A stretch of 64,000 nucleotides of DNA from Owenia fusiformis (taxonomy: Eukaryota > Annelida > Polychaeta > Sabellida > Oweniidae). The DNA is taken from the NCBI GenBank assembly GCA_903813345.2, contig CAIIXF020000007.1:6887730-6951729 (forward strand). The letters are read 5' to 3'. Positions 9,201 through 17,865 of the stretch are shown here, one piece after another. The first letter of the stretch is position 1. Each line of letters begins with the position of its first letter. A program made the position numbers and the translations under genes. Below the pieces are notes generated by a model, which did no database searches, was not told the origin of the DNA, and was given only the letters and a program-made list of their open reading frames with translations.

Positions 9201-11136
9201 AGCAATGCCCTGAACATGTAAAATGGTAATATAAACATTGAAGGGCCTTCAAATATGAAGGTTAAATTCTGCAATAGGGAGGTTAAATTTGCAATAGGGA
9301 AGTAAAATTCTGCAATAGGGAGGTTAAATTTGCAATATGGAGGTTAAATTCTGCAATAGGGAGGTTAAATTTGCAATGCTTTATCAAGCCATGCCTGGGC
9401 CTTGGACCACTTCTAAAATGTAAACATTGAAAGGCCTTGAAAAGTAAAGACTCTAATTAAAACATCCAACCACTCGATTGCTGATTTGGTAATATCTGTG
9501 AGTGGAAGATTCATGAAATATGAAGATTGAAGAGGTTTTCTACTGAAATATGAAAAATTAAAAGATTTCAAATTAACCCTGGATACTTCCCTTTTTCTCA
9601 GGAAAATAAATATGTCACCCTTGATATGATTTGAACCTTGGGAATGAATACTAATTGAAAATTCATATGACTAATCACCGCATATCCAGACAGAGTATAA
9701 TCTTATTTCGTGATCCATAATTATGGATAATTTATAGGACTATCATTTCCCAAGGGTGCGATTCTCTTTCATAACTCAATTGCCCAATCAAAGCATAGAT
9801 AAATTGTCACAATAAATCGCAATACTAGGAACAGTATTGATCAGAAATTATTACGGCTCAATATCAAAAATGTAATACTCATAGAAGTGAAGCTGTAATT
9901 GAGTTTTCAAATAGATTGGTATTCATCAAAGTTACATGACATGGTCAAATCCGCATAAATAAACCCTCAATGACCATCTATTTTTTACTTTTGCAACATT
10001 CTCTAAGATTTGAGTCACAGTACAAGTACAGTAAAACCTGTACATCAAAACACCTCTCTAATCTGAACACTTTTGCTACCATTTTTATTTACTTATCTAT
10101 CCCCATATAAGAAAACTTGATATGTGAACACCTCCAATAGTGGCTCGTCCTAATGATGTCTGAATTAGACAGGTCTGCTGTACTTCAAATATCGATAGAA
10201 CTCTTTTAGACAATCGTACATCGTGATTTTTATCAGGGCAATGATTACTTGCTTCCAGGCTGATCGAATGTAAATCCAATTGCAAGAGTTCTCATTCAAA
10301 ATAGAATATGGTACTTCCCGCATTTCCATTTTCTTTGCCAAATCTATACTTTACAAGACAATTACTCTTTTTATTGTAATAACATTATATCTTTCAGACC
10401 TGAGTATTCATATGGCTTTTATTCAATATTGATCAAACCTGCAATGCATCTGCTTCAAAATTATCTCTCCTGTTATTAAAATGGAAGAGACTGTTTCTCT
10501 TGCTTAACTTTACTTTAACTATGGTAACTCAAGCTTTTTTGGTTTACGAGAAGGTATCTGATTTTATATTATATACAGGTATTTCAAACAAATCTGACTT
10601 CAAACATAAAGACATAGACAAATTGGTAACGCAATTTAGTACAGTTTCCATATAAAAATATGTTGGTCATCATGCATGCCATTCATCTAATATCATTAAT
10701 AGCTGCATTGATAAAAATATCAAAACCAAAGGAAAAGGGGTAAAAAAACTGTATCTAAACTAGAACAGAAACCGTTCATACATTGCTTCGTATTTAAGCA
10801 TTCAAGTGTAATCTAAAAGTTTTTCTGATCATGTATTTATTATTTGGTGCCAACTCTCTGTGAAACATTTAATGACTTTCTTGCAGTTTTCTCTAACAAA
10901 ACAAAACAATTCATTTCATTTCATTATTTATAAGGAAGAGAAAACAATATTTGCAAAGTTAGATTATAATACATAAAGACTTACATCTATGTCGAATGTT
11001 TCCTGTGTGTCGTCAAGGAAACAAATGATGCAGCGAAGAGACCGATTGGTAGAGTTTGGTTCTCGTGCCAGTTCTGAGGCCCTAACATTGTATGTCCCAC
11101 TGGAGGCCCCCAGCTTCATGGACATCCTGTCCCCCT
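119..11136 (-). CDS. PTPN4-like: PTPN3/PTPN4-like FERM-PDZ tyrosine phosphatase, 5' part of gene (7 exons)
   Basis: Seven exons on the minus strand join as 11125-10985, 8968-8852, 8261-8219, 6789-6711, 4549-4452, 1172-1052 and 218-119. They give 699 nt, or 233 codons, without a stop, and every junction is GT/AG with matching phase. The product starts [20 protein letters not shown], and this [10 protein letters not shown] start is characteristic of PTPN4-type phosphatases. The FERM domain follows: [77 protein letters not shown] and [13 protein letters not shown]. Family knowledge: FERM targets such enzymes to the membrane cortex, and PDZ and catalytic PTP domains lie further on, here beyond the left edge. 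The acceptor at 11138-11137 implies at least one untranslated 5' exon to the right, which I could not find. PTPN3 and PTPN4 are not separable from this fragment. Introns hold a sulfotransferase gene, a mariner relic and several tandem arrays. Confidence 0.9.
637..786. mobile_element. Miniature inverted-repeat element, CAGTAAAACCTGT family
   Basis: It is 150 bp with ends CAGTAAAACCT and AGGTTTTACTG flanked by TA on both sides. The TA duplication suggests Tc1/mariner mobilisation. No coding capacity. It continues at the right into related 40-bp units. Confidence 0.7.
788..1050. repeat. Tandem array, about 42-bp unit, next to exon F donor
   Basis: Three nearly identical 42-bp units (GAGCTACATAAAGGTG then TCCACATACACCAGTTTTAC and TTTATT) run from about 914 to 1040, preceded by older degenerate units from about 788. 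The units resemble the end sequence of the CAGTAAAACCTGT element. A partial fourth unit (GATCTACATACCGGTG) runs into exon F across its donor. Confidence 0.8.
1052..1172 (-). CDS. PTPN4-like: PTPN4-like exon F (residues 160-199)
   Basis: It is 121 nt between TTTCCAG and GTATGT. It encodes [31 protein letters not shown] and VAMLHRQH, the lobe F2 region of FERM phosphatases. The donor lies at the edge of a 42-bp tandem array. Confidence 0.9.
1253..2426. other. Intron sequence without recognised features
   Basis: AT-rich intron of the phosphatase gene between exon F and the sulfotransferase ORF. I see no ORF, RNA gene or clear repeat. A T-rich stretch precedes the sulfotransferase, but no convincing promoter element could be assigned. 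Confidence 0.6.
2503..3438 (+). CDS. Carbohydrate sulfotransferase-like protein (Golgi type II), C-terminus out of frame
   Basis: A single-exon ORF of 311 codons nested in the phosphatase intron on the opposite strand. A short N-terminal cytoplasmic tail is followed by a hydrophobic anchor near residues 8-27 ([20 protein letters not shown]), as in Golgi membrane sulfotransferases. The 5' PAPS-binding motif is [20 protein letters not shown] followed by FYMFEPL; the 3' motif is [13 protein letters not shown]. Both match the CHST family acting on sugar hydroxyls of glycans; the acceptor cannot be predicted. The frame ends early with VENPLKFS. Another frame from about 3412 to 3508 reads WRTHL, then [20 protein letters not shown], the usual CHST C-terminus. 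A single-base indel near 3405-3412 has therefore displaced the tail: a recent pseudogene, a null allele or a base-call error. Single-exon structure is common in this family, so retrocopy origin is not required. Confidence 0.85.
   Translation: MTQNITLKIFCSISIIIICSVFIGYYIGRLKSVGSFTSGSYQFWIPSAERTIKNQQIARNINKVIIFTYRRSGSSFFAELFNQNPDVFYMFEPLKAIEDNYDIKDLPLIGPPFLRQIMDCHFHNNTFLSQVKTMKYWNWKQIFRNMNQLEEVQNKCKHAKIVVAKIIRMENIAQIIPYFGKDTAIIFLTRDPRAILNSRNHENDKYMKMSLDKKRQDMLSVCQNTLMNINIIQNLNTAIETMPLVKQVLFKDFAYNTLNNTKLLYKALKIAFNEQIKQWIEINTIKDSNYIWNHTQFIHNTYKVENPLKFS
3439..3508 (+). pseudogene. Displaced C-terminal segment of the sulfotransferase
   Basis: After the ORF's stop, a different frame is open to a TAA at 3506-3508. 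It encodes a Cys- and Gly-containing tail ([16 protein letters not shown]) like the ordinary end of the family. The frame overlaps the annotated ORF from about 3412. This is the sequence evidence for the frameshift. Confidence 0.6.
3650..4490. repeat. 53-bp minisatellite, 16 copies, derived from exon E and its splice donor
   Basis: Counted by the CTGTAG/CTGTAA mark near 3682, 3737, 3790 and so on to 4483, there are 16 units at a very regular 53-bp spacing. Read on the minus strand, a unit is an acceptor-like CTCTCTACAG, a 30-nt block coding LLASFAVQ in the phosphatase phase, then usually GTAAG. The highest-coordinate unit is the true end of exon E. Three low-coordinate units carry an in-frame stop; the other copies are open. 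Some units alternate between two subtypes (GGCGGCTGTAGAG and GGCAGCTGTAAAG), suggesting higher-order duplication. Confidence 0.95.
4452..4549 (-). CDS. PTPN4-like: PTPN4-like exon E (residues 127-159), founder of the adjacent 53-bp array
   Basis: It is 98 nt, beginning after TTCTTGTAG and ending at GTAAGT. It completes Arg127, then encodes [18 protein letters not shown] and [14 protein letters not shown], closely matching FERM lobe F2 of PTPN4. It ends with one nucleotide that joins CT of exon F to give Ser. Its last 42 nt or so and the donor are the first unit of the 16-copy array on its downstream side, so this is the only copy with the full 5' half and true acceptor. Confidence 0.9.
4561..5960. 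other. Intron sequence without recognised features
   Basis: Intron between exons D and E. An imperfect inverted pair (GCTGACCACGTTCCTTCCA near 4731 and GGAAGGAACATGGTCAGC near 4864) suggests a small degenerate inverted-repeat element. No coding signal was seen. Confidence 0.45.
5966..6397. mobile_element. Composite hairpin plus inverted-repeat element A
   Basis: A near-perfect hairpin has arms 5966-6023 and 6039-6099 around a loop GAAGCCCGAAGGGCA. It abuts a body bounded by TTTATTATATCACTGTCTAG (from about 6100) and TAGCTAGATAGTGATATAAT (from 6371), which are inverted copies. The body holds further GATATC-rich inverted pairs. It is non-coding and likely non-autonomous. The same layout with different sequence occurs at 49698-50312. 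Confidence 0.75.
6711..6789 (-). CDS. PTPN4-like: PTPN4-like exon D (residues 101-126)
   Basis: It is 79 nt between TTTCAG and GTAAGT. It completes a split Leu codon, then encodes [20 protein letters not shown] and AEEYT, the strand opening FERM lobe F2. It ends with two nucleotides of the next codon. Confidence 0.9.
7127..8194 (-). mobile_element. Mariner-type transposon, decayed
   Basis: It is 1068 bp, bounded by CAGGGTGATCATTAAGTTCT and the inverted copy ending AGTGATCACCCTG. TA flanks both ends (7125-7126 and 8195-8196). The terminal repeats remain similar for about 26 bp and weaker to about 40. The minus strand holds transposase remnants: HTTLEELGF and APYSPD around 7670-7740 (the last catalytic Asp region of mariner), then [11 protein letters not shown] near 7590-7615. 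Frames are broken by indels and the length is short of a full mariner, so it cannot encode a transposase. Confidence 0.85.
7649..7846 (-). pseudogene. Mariner transposase fragment
   Basis: A 65-codon open stretch inside the mariner element. It contains [20 protein letters not shown], matching the mariner catalytic-domain region that ends in the third catalytic aspartate. The preceding Asp-Asn motif is not readable in this frame. Upstream and downstream parts lie in other frames. Confidence 0.75.
8219..8261 (-). CDS. PTPN4-like: PTPN4-like exon C (residues 87-100)
   Basis: This 43-nt exon encodes [14 protein letters not shown] plus one nucleotide. It is preceded by TTTTCAG and followed by GTAAGT. 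The RWLDP..K...KQ motif is conserved in this position of the FERM domain. It ends only 25 bp from the right end of the mariner relic in the next intron. Confidence 0.88.
8852..8968 (-). CDS. PTPN4-like: PTPN4-like exon B (residues 48-86)
   Basis: It has 39 codons between a TTTCAG acceptor and a GTAAG donor and encodes [20 protein letters not shown] then KDYFGLQY, the F1 signature of FERM proteins. Both ends are phase 0. Degenerate copies of its acceptor and first 30 or so nucleotides recur upstream in the intron near 9131-9165 and 9382-9420. Confidence 0.9.
8930..9450. repeat. Degenerate tandem repeat containing copies of the exon B edge
   Basis: Units of about 190-250 bp repeat CAAGCAATGCCTGGGCCTTG (8941 onward) as variants at about 9131 and 9382. 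The first instance is the true acceptor edge of exon B. Other shared segments include ATGTAAACATTGAAAGGCC. Between 9255 and 9375 a nested short repeat (GGAGGTTAAATTTGCAATA, about 20-22 bp) is present several times. Confidence 0.8.
10029..10180. mobile_element. Miniature element, CAGTAAAACCTGT family
   Basis: It is 152 bp, bounded by CAGTAAAACCTGTAC and AGGTCTGCTG with TA on both sides. The right end has diverged. Non-coding. Confidence 0.6.
10985..11136 (-). CDS. PTPN4-like: PTPN4-like exon A (start codon, residues 1-47)
   Basis: The ATG is at 11125-11123, followed by 47 codons ending in QETFDID at phase 0 and a GTAAG donor (GT at 10984-10983). An AG at 11138-11137 after TTTGT places 11 nt of 5' UTR in this exon. 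A second in-frame ATG lies two codons later. The first was chosen because its length before [10 protein letters not shown] fits the family. It encodes the start of FERM lobe F1. Confidence 0.88.
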
Positions 11137-12327
11137 CTACAAACAGATTTTCACATTATTGTATAATATAAAAGAAATAGGTATCTGAAACTATGTATCA
11201 TACAAAGCATTACTAAGGTAGATCCATATAGTGATTATGTTTGTGCAATTACCATGGTTACACCCTGATTGACAGGTAAACTTAATGATAAGTTCGGGAA
11301 ACTGGGCATGTAAGACATAACTGCAATGCTATACCTGCAATGTTGTATCAGTTGAGAGTCGGTATGCTATTTAGCTAAAGAGGAGGAGCGCTCAACATGT
11401 GATTGGAAGGTTTTGGGTTTATTTCAAAATTGTATGTAGATATTTACAAATTATTGGAGAATACGTAATTCAAAATCAAAATATTTTGATAAAATTATGT
11501 TAGAATGACACTTCCATGATATTATCTATTCAATTTTTTAAAAAATCTGGAACATTAATATATGTGTAACAGGGTTCTGTTTAAAAAAGTGACCACCCCA
11601 CAAAATAAGTATAGCACAGAGTAATGCCTTCTTTTAGCATATTAGATTGCAATGCCCCTAATCATTTGGATTAGTACTCATGATTTTATTAAACTTCATG
11701 ACAATTAGAGCATGAAATTTCCAAACAAAAAAATCCTGCATTTGACCCATGGGTGCCATCATGATCTAAGATCTTAAAAAGCAATGTTATATAACAAACA
11801 ATACTATATACATATTATAATATACAATGATATCTCTTCAGAAATGAGACATCAATCATGCATTTATTGTTCCCTTCATGCAAATTCTGTCGAAATTACC
11901 TCCAGGTTTTCTGAATTGGGTGAATTCCCATCGAAGTGTAGCTAATCTGCTCCGGAAAAACATTTTTAATATTTCGCTAAACTCTGCTAAAATTTTTAAT
12001 CCCAAGCATAACAGAGAAGTATATAATGCAACATAATAATTCGTTTTGTTGTGGTATGTTGTTAGCGCTGTTCTCCGAATACCAAGACGATAATATGTCC
12101 ATATATATCCATATATATTCCATATATACTAGTAATTTAACTCCAACATGCTTTATTGTTTTTTTGTTAATTATTCATAAGAGTAACTATCTGATCCAGT
12201 TTAGCTCTGTTTCCAGCCGGGTAAATGTTGAGTAACAGTTTAGTGGGAAGTGGAACAGAACAGGCAGGGCCATACATCTCATTTAAGAGCGTCTTCTATT
12301 GCCAGAGTTGATAATTATGTACCTAAC
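11137..12327. other. Noncoding stretch
   Basis: Upstream side of the phosphatase exon A. No exon, RNA gene or repeat family was recognised except a short (CCATATATAT) run near 12100-12130. The untranslated first exon and promoter of the phosphatase must lie somewhere to the right of 11136, but I could not locate them. Confidence 0.5.
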
Positions 12328-12495
12328 CAGCGGTTTCACTAGAATTTCTCACAACAGGCTTAATAAATGAAAACAACAGGCAAAATTAATGGAAATCATA
12401 AATTTAGCGGGTTGACAAGTTCTTAAAAACAACAGGCTATTTTGTGAAAACAACTGATGAAAATCGCCTGTTGCCTGATGCTAATGAAACCCCTG
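12328..12495. mobile_element. Miniature element with CAGGGGTTTCA ends (hAT-like)
   Basis: It is 168 bp starting CAGCGGTTTCACTAG and ending CTAATGAAACCCCTG, which are inverted copies. The interior repeats ACAACAGGC/GCCTGTTG. A second copy lies in opposite orientation at 35590-35763. The CAGGG ends resemble hAT elements, but I see no 8-bp target duplication. Confidence 0.6.
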
Positions 12496-12679
12496 TATAA
12501 TATAAATAAATGAGCTTTTGCATAAAATCTCTGGACCCATCCTCCTTCCCATATCAAATTTATCTCCATAGGTAGGGTGTGCAAGGAGGGAGGAGGTCAT
12601 AAAAGTGGGTCATTGTTAGATTTCTTTGAAAAAAGTTGTATACTGATGGTCAGGGCTGATTAAAAAAAAATGAAATTCC

Positions 12680-13085
12680 CCAAGAGGGGATCGAACCCAT
12701 TACCCTTTGCATTCGTTTGACTTCACTTCTTAAAAGAGAGCTTCGTCTTCACTCTTTCAAACTAAAATAAACCTGTGAACTCACCGCGCCAATCAGTGTT
12801 CGTCGGCCAAATTTGATCGACGTTCTATATATGGTCATTCCTTCTGACGTCATCGTTGAGCCCGGAATTGACCAATGACATGCGCATATTTAATTAGAAC
12901 GCATTTGGCGTATGTTTCTTAAAGCTCGCTGATTAGTGGAAGAAAGGTCAGCGCTTAGGTCAAAAGTGATTTATTACCCAAACTGTCACCGTTACCTGTC
13001 GTGGGGGCGGGGCTACTAAACTGTAATATGGTCTCTACTAGGCAGAGTGTAGTTTAACTAGACTCTGCACGCAGGGTACGAACCC
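12680..13085. repeat. SINE-like dispersed repeat, copy 1
   Basis: About 400 bp shared with 36507-36842, beginning at TACCCTTTGCATTCGTTTGA and ending near CTCTGCACGCAGGGTACG. It holds AAAAGAGAGCTTCGTC and GGGGCGGGGCT. On the minus strand TGGGTTCGATCCCC near 12675-12700 resembles a tRNA B box, and TGGGTTCGTACCC occurs at the other end. No full tRNA structure is visible. Confidence 0.55.
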
Positions 13086-13589
13086 ATGAACCTGGAATAA
13101 TACCAAATACAGTATTCTTAACACGGCTTTTTTCTCAAGTTGGTACAGCAAAATCTCCTTTTCAATATTCTGAACATAATAAACCTATACATAATACTTT
13201 TCAAATACTTTTCAAAATCTAAACTGGATGCATGCAGTGCCCTCTTTCATCAACCCTGGGAAGCTCAGTAGTATCTTGTAGTGTAGAAATCATATTAACC
13301 AAAGAATCTGCCTGATGTACAATGATTATATTAGGTGCATACAATGCTTCATTTTTGGCAAAAGAAGTCCCTCTCACATTTACATTGTTTGGTAACATTA
13401 CCCATACCAAAATAGCCTTCCCTCTTGAAACAAAAGGTGTGAATTATCAACTGGGCATATAATTATACATAACAATCATGTTATCTCAGAACATATTCTA
13501 CTTTTCTAGCTGAGTATTACTTAATATACATGTCTTAGGTTAACTTTCTTTAATTATTGGTAACTTCAAATTGATAATTTAGAAGGATG

Positions 13590-13680
13590 TGTACAGGTAA
13601 TTCCAAGTATACAGGTAATTTATACTGTGTAAAGGTGATGAATTATAGACAGGTAACTTAATTATAAATACAGGTAACCT
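13590..13680. repeat. Short degenerate CAGGTAA repeat
   Basis: ACAGGTAATT or ACAGGTAACT recurs at irregular 20-30 bp spacing four to five times. It appears to be a small decayed minisatellite. Confidence 0.5.
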
Positions 13681-14318
13681 CAATTATCTCTCTGGGATTA
13701 ATGGTTACTGACCAATACAGACAAGAAATTGTATCTAACCTATGAATAAAATCACATAAGTCAAACAAAGAGGGATTAACAAGGAAATTATATTTTATAT
13801 TATCCCTTCAACATATTATTAACATTTCAATAAAAAGAAAAAGTCTACATAGACACGCTCAAAAAGAAACTGGATGGTGCAAATCATAACCTAGAGTATA
13901 ATCTCCAAGTTATGAACACAGATATAACCTTAAATGAAACTTACTTTATTTATAAAATTATATATTATATCTCACAGCAGTGATCATCTTTCAAACATAA
14001 CATAATAATGACAAGGAATATGAAGGACCGCTAGAAATCAAGGATTGTGTCAGTGGTTATTTTCAATATTTTGATTAGGCCCAAAGGAAAAGGATTCAAC
14101 AGGTAAGCAGGTTTTATCAGTATGCCATTCAATTAGTGTACTAACAACAGTGGGATCTGTTTACATGGAACAAGATCAAGTTCTGAGATTCCAAGCAAAT
14201 TGATGTTGTGCCTCTTATCATGAAATTGTACCCTTAACTAGTGTTCAGATTCATCTACTGTAATCACCCTTAAGAACGTAGTGTTGCTTGTGAAATTGGA
14301 ATGGAATAATGTGAAATA

Positions 14319-17074
14319 CCCTTAAGAAAAAACGCTTGTTTTCTCCTCATGAGGTTAAAAGATGACCTTTTTTAACCACATTTTTACCATTCAAGATATG
14401 TAAAAGTGTGGTTGTGGTCACCTGTTTTGACACACATAAAAGTGTGGACCCTGCTGGTATTTCTTCCACAGTTCCAAGAAACATCTTCCCATAGTTTCTC
14501 CTCATAATGAAAAAGTGTGGTTAAGGTGTTCATGAAACTATGGAGAAGCAGGACATTCACATTGATATGATTTAAGATTACCATATTGTTAATAGGGGTA
14601 AAAAGGGTTAATGGTTGCCATAAAATATTTTAGGATATACCGAACATGATAAGCCAGTGCTATACCTGTTATTCTGGCATCTAAATTGTTTTAAGCATCT
14701 TCTTTCAAATATTCCATTATGCATATCGCAAATATGAGAATGTTGTATGATCGAAGCATAGGGAGATTCTTTACAAAATATTTCAGTAAAATGACATAAG
14801 GATTAGAGGCAAATGAATGATGCTCCCGGGATTGATGCTCGACTTTTCTATTTAGGTAGATCAGAAGTTTGCATGAATATAAAACAAAGTATTTAAAATT
14901 AGTTATTCTAAACTGAAGTTTATTTTGACTGAACTGACTAATCTTATCATGAGACTAATATTAAAGAATAACAGGATGTGTCTGCTGTATTAAAAGGATA
15001 GAAATACATGTAATCAATATGTTAAAATATAGTCCAGACATGATTTTATTATTTCTTAGACATCAAAGACTTGAAGAGTCACAAGAATTAAAGTAATACC
15101 TGTAGTTAGTGAATTTATTTGAATTATATCAATGTTAATTTTAATAATGAGATTCTAATTCTAATCAAGAGTCTAAATCTAATGATTAAATAAGAAAAGG
15201 ATGTTGCTGATATGTTTATAAAAACAATAGCTCAATGAGTCAGTTAACTTGTTATTACACATTCCAGAATGTGCTTTGTGGAAAAATTAAGTCCTAAATA
15301 TCTTTTCAAAAACCTTATATTCTTGCAAATGAGGAAACCCAGCAATGTGATTTTTATTTAACCATTAATATCAGTATATTTTCCATGACATATTTTGTAC
15401 TTAATCACCCTAAGCCTTAAGGCTACAGTTATATGGACAGATTATTAAAAGCAGTTTTAGTAAAAACTATGAGATTCTGAAAAACACAGTTTAAGTTGAT
15501 ACCAAAGCTTGATAGTTTATTGTTCTATAGCAACAACCCAACTTGATGCATTTTGTGGGAGATATTTATATTCATAATCATGTGATCCTTTTTTCGTAAA
15601 TTGGTGGAAGTGTATTTTTCTTCTATTTTCAGTGAAGGTCTAACATAACTTTGCCTTATTGTAAACATTTGCAATGTACATTATTGTGCTTGGGGACCAT
15701 ATTTCAGATTTGTAAGGAGTTTTAACTGATAATTCAATCCATCTAAATGATACTTTTCTGTACATTTTGTGCTTAAAAATGTACTAAAATGTGATATCTA
15801 TCTCGGTGGCATGTTCTGATTGCCTCTGTATGTTCAGTCCAGACTCGTCACTTCAATGTGTCTCTTTTTCAGTACCATTAATAATTATTTGATAATAATT
15901 AATTACATGATAAATAATTATAAGTATAATGATTGATCTTGGATGCTAATTTTCATTAAATCTATATCTGATCCAGATCTGAATAATAAACTCATTTTGT
16001 CCTAGCTGTGGAACTTAACATTGTTTAACTTATGTAAACATTTAACTTATGTAAACAATTTTTGGTTTGTTGACTTAAAGACCACACTTTCCCCACACTT
16101 TTAGTCCACACTTTTTATTATTCATATTGCACATCACCCATACCTGTACTGCTCTTATACCATCTCCAAACCACACTTTTACCACACCCGACCCACACCT
16201 TTGAATCGTATGGTCAGTGGTTTTTATATTTAATGGAATTCTTTTAATTCAATTTAGTTTTTACACTGCTTAAAATTGTTAGATTTCTCATAATAGAACA
16301 ACCCATCCTACCTGGCAATAGACTCAATCTTAACCTTGGTATGAATAGCAAATGCTCATTTTTTTATTTACTGTTATTAATCTCCAATGCTTACACTTTT
16401 TATATGTTTCACAAAATTTACTGCAGAATTCTCATTGGTCACAGTCAGGTGAAAGGTGTGAAGCAGCCTTCAATGAACGGTGAATAGTCATATTCAAACA
16501 TCATCCTCTTTGATAGTGAATAAAAATTAAGGTTGATTTTGATTTTGTTTCCCAGATATTTGGTCCTATATTTAGATATTTAGTTTGATGATTAAAATAT
16601 ACACCAATAAATCAATAATAATTGAGACAAATAATTCATTCTTCAATCATACAACATTCTCATTTGTGTCACATACATGTATGTTTAATAAAATATTTGT
16701 TTGATGATGAAAAAGATGCATGAAACAATTTAGATACCAGAATATCATGTACAGTAAATCCAAAAATACATTTAACAAGCATTAACCCTTTTAACCCCTA
16801 TAAATAATATGGTAACCTTAAATCATATTAAGGTGAATGTCCTGCTCTTCCATAGTTTTGGTAACACCTTGACCACACTTTCTCATTATGAGGAGAAACT
16901 ATGGAGAGATATTTCTTGGAACTGTGGAAGAAATACTAGTGGGGTCCACACTTTTAGGAGTGTCAAAACAGGTGACCACAACCACACTTTTACATATCTT
17001 GAGTGGTAAAAATGTGGTTAAAAAAGGTCATCTTTTAACCACATGAGGAGAAAACAAGCGTTTTTTCTTAAGGG
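14319..17074. mobile_element. 2.76-kb element with long terminal inverted repeats (about 450 bp)
   Basis: The left end CCCTTAAGAAAAAACGCTTG and right end CAAGCGTTTTTTCTTAAGGG are exact inverted copies. Similarity extends inward to about 14770 and 16625, with indels. The terminal repeats carry several AAAAGTGTGG motifs. A further cluster in inverted orientation lies internally at 16080-16200, so this motif is a candidate transposase-binding repeat. No transposase is recognisable in the 1.8-kb interior. I found no clear target duplication, although TTAA sits three bases inside each end. Superfamily unassigned. Confidence 0.85.
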
Positions 17075-17216
17075 CATTGAGAAAACATACAAATATCAAT
17101 TTTCTCAATTTTTCTCCCATCTTAGATAATAAAACTACTCAAGTCAGATGTGCACTCTTTGCACTATTTGTGATCTAAATAGTATATTAGTATACTTTTT
17201 GAATTCAGGAAGTGAA

Positions 17217-17300
17217 ACACCAGACACCAACCATCATCCACAAAAATTGGAGACTATAACAACATGTCAGTCACCACTTCTGCTGGTGATATATTTATGT
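17217..17300 (+). repeat. Dispersed ATGTCACCACC repeat family, partial copy
   Basis: It contains CATCCACAAAAATTGGAGAC and TATAACAACATGTCAGTCAC, the 3' half of the family seen complete at 23569 and 42514. Confidence 0.6.
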
Positions 17301-17403
17301 CAAGAGCACTCTTTTGTGTTGTCTCTTTCCTCAATGCTTTGTCATAGATAATGAAAGTTTATTGCTAATACGAGAGTGTGATACAAAATGAATCCATCTT
17401 GAA

Positions 17404-17543
17404 AAGGGTAAGTCTACAGAGACATTTGCACTCTGAGGAAAACAGACAATACTGCTGCACTTTTATGGCTGTAAAGGGTAAGTCTACAGTGATATTTGCA
17501 CTCTGAGGAAAACAGACAATACTGCTGCACTTTTATGGCTGTC
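17404..17543. repeat. 70-bp tandem duplication
   Basis: Two nearly identical 70-bp copies starting AAGGGTAAGTCTACAG and ending CACTTTTATGGCTGT. They differ at only a few bases, so the duplication is young. Function unknown. Confidence 0.9.
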
Positions 17544-17865
17544 GGGTTAACTTTGCTTGAACTTTTAAGGAACAAGAAGGAAATAATATCTTATCTAGAA
17601 ATTTCGATGCTATTTCTGAAAAACTAAAACAGCTTGCACATATTTAAAATGTCACGGGGTAAATACCTTTTCAGATTTTTTATGGTAAAAGAACATAAAC
17701 AGGGTACTTCATTTTGCAATATCTATATAATCGGCTTAAACGCTTATAGCTGTACTCATTATATCAAACAGTCTGCTGTATTTTTCCATATCGAAAATAA
17801 CTACAATGGCTTTTATTGATAGGTGTGACTTTGTATGGTTTTCTAAGAATGAAAACAAGTATTAT

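Noticed and set aside
8741-9274. 177-residue minus-strand ORF.
   Set aside because: Only the exon B part (8852-8968) is real coding sequence. The rest is translated intron and repeat on both sides.
12026-12235. Plus-strand ORF of 69 codons.
   Set aside because: Built on a TATATCCATATA simple repeat, with no family features.
12675-12700. Possible tRNA gene on the minus strand because of GGTTCGATCCC.
   Set aside because: No cloverleaf, acceptor stem or A box could be matched. It is better explained as part of a SINE-like repeat.
14384-14584. Matching ORFs at 14384-14584 (minus) and 16809-17009 (plus) encoding nearly the same peptide.
   Set aside because: They are the two copies of a terminal inverted repeat. 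Similarity reflects DNA duplication, not a conserved protein; no domain is visible.
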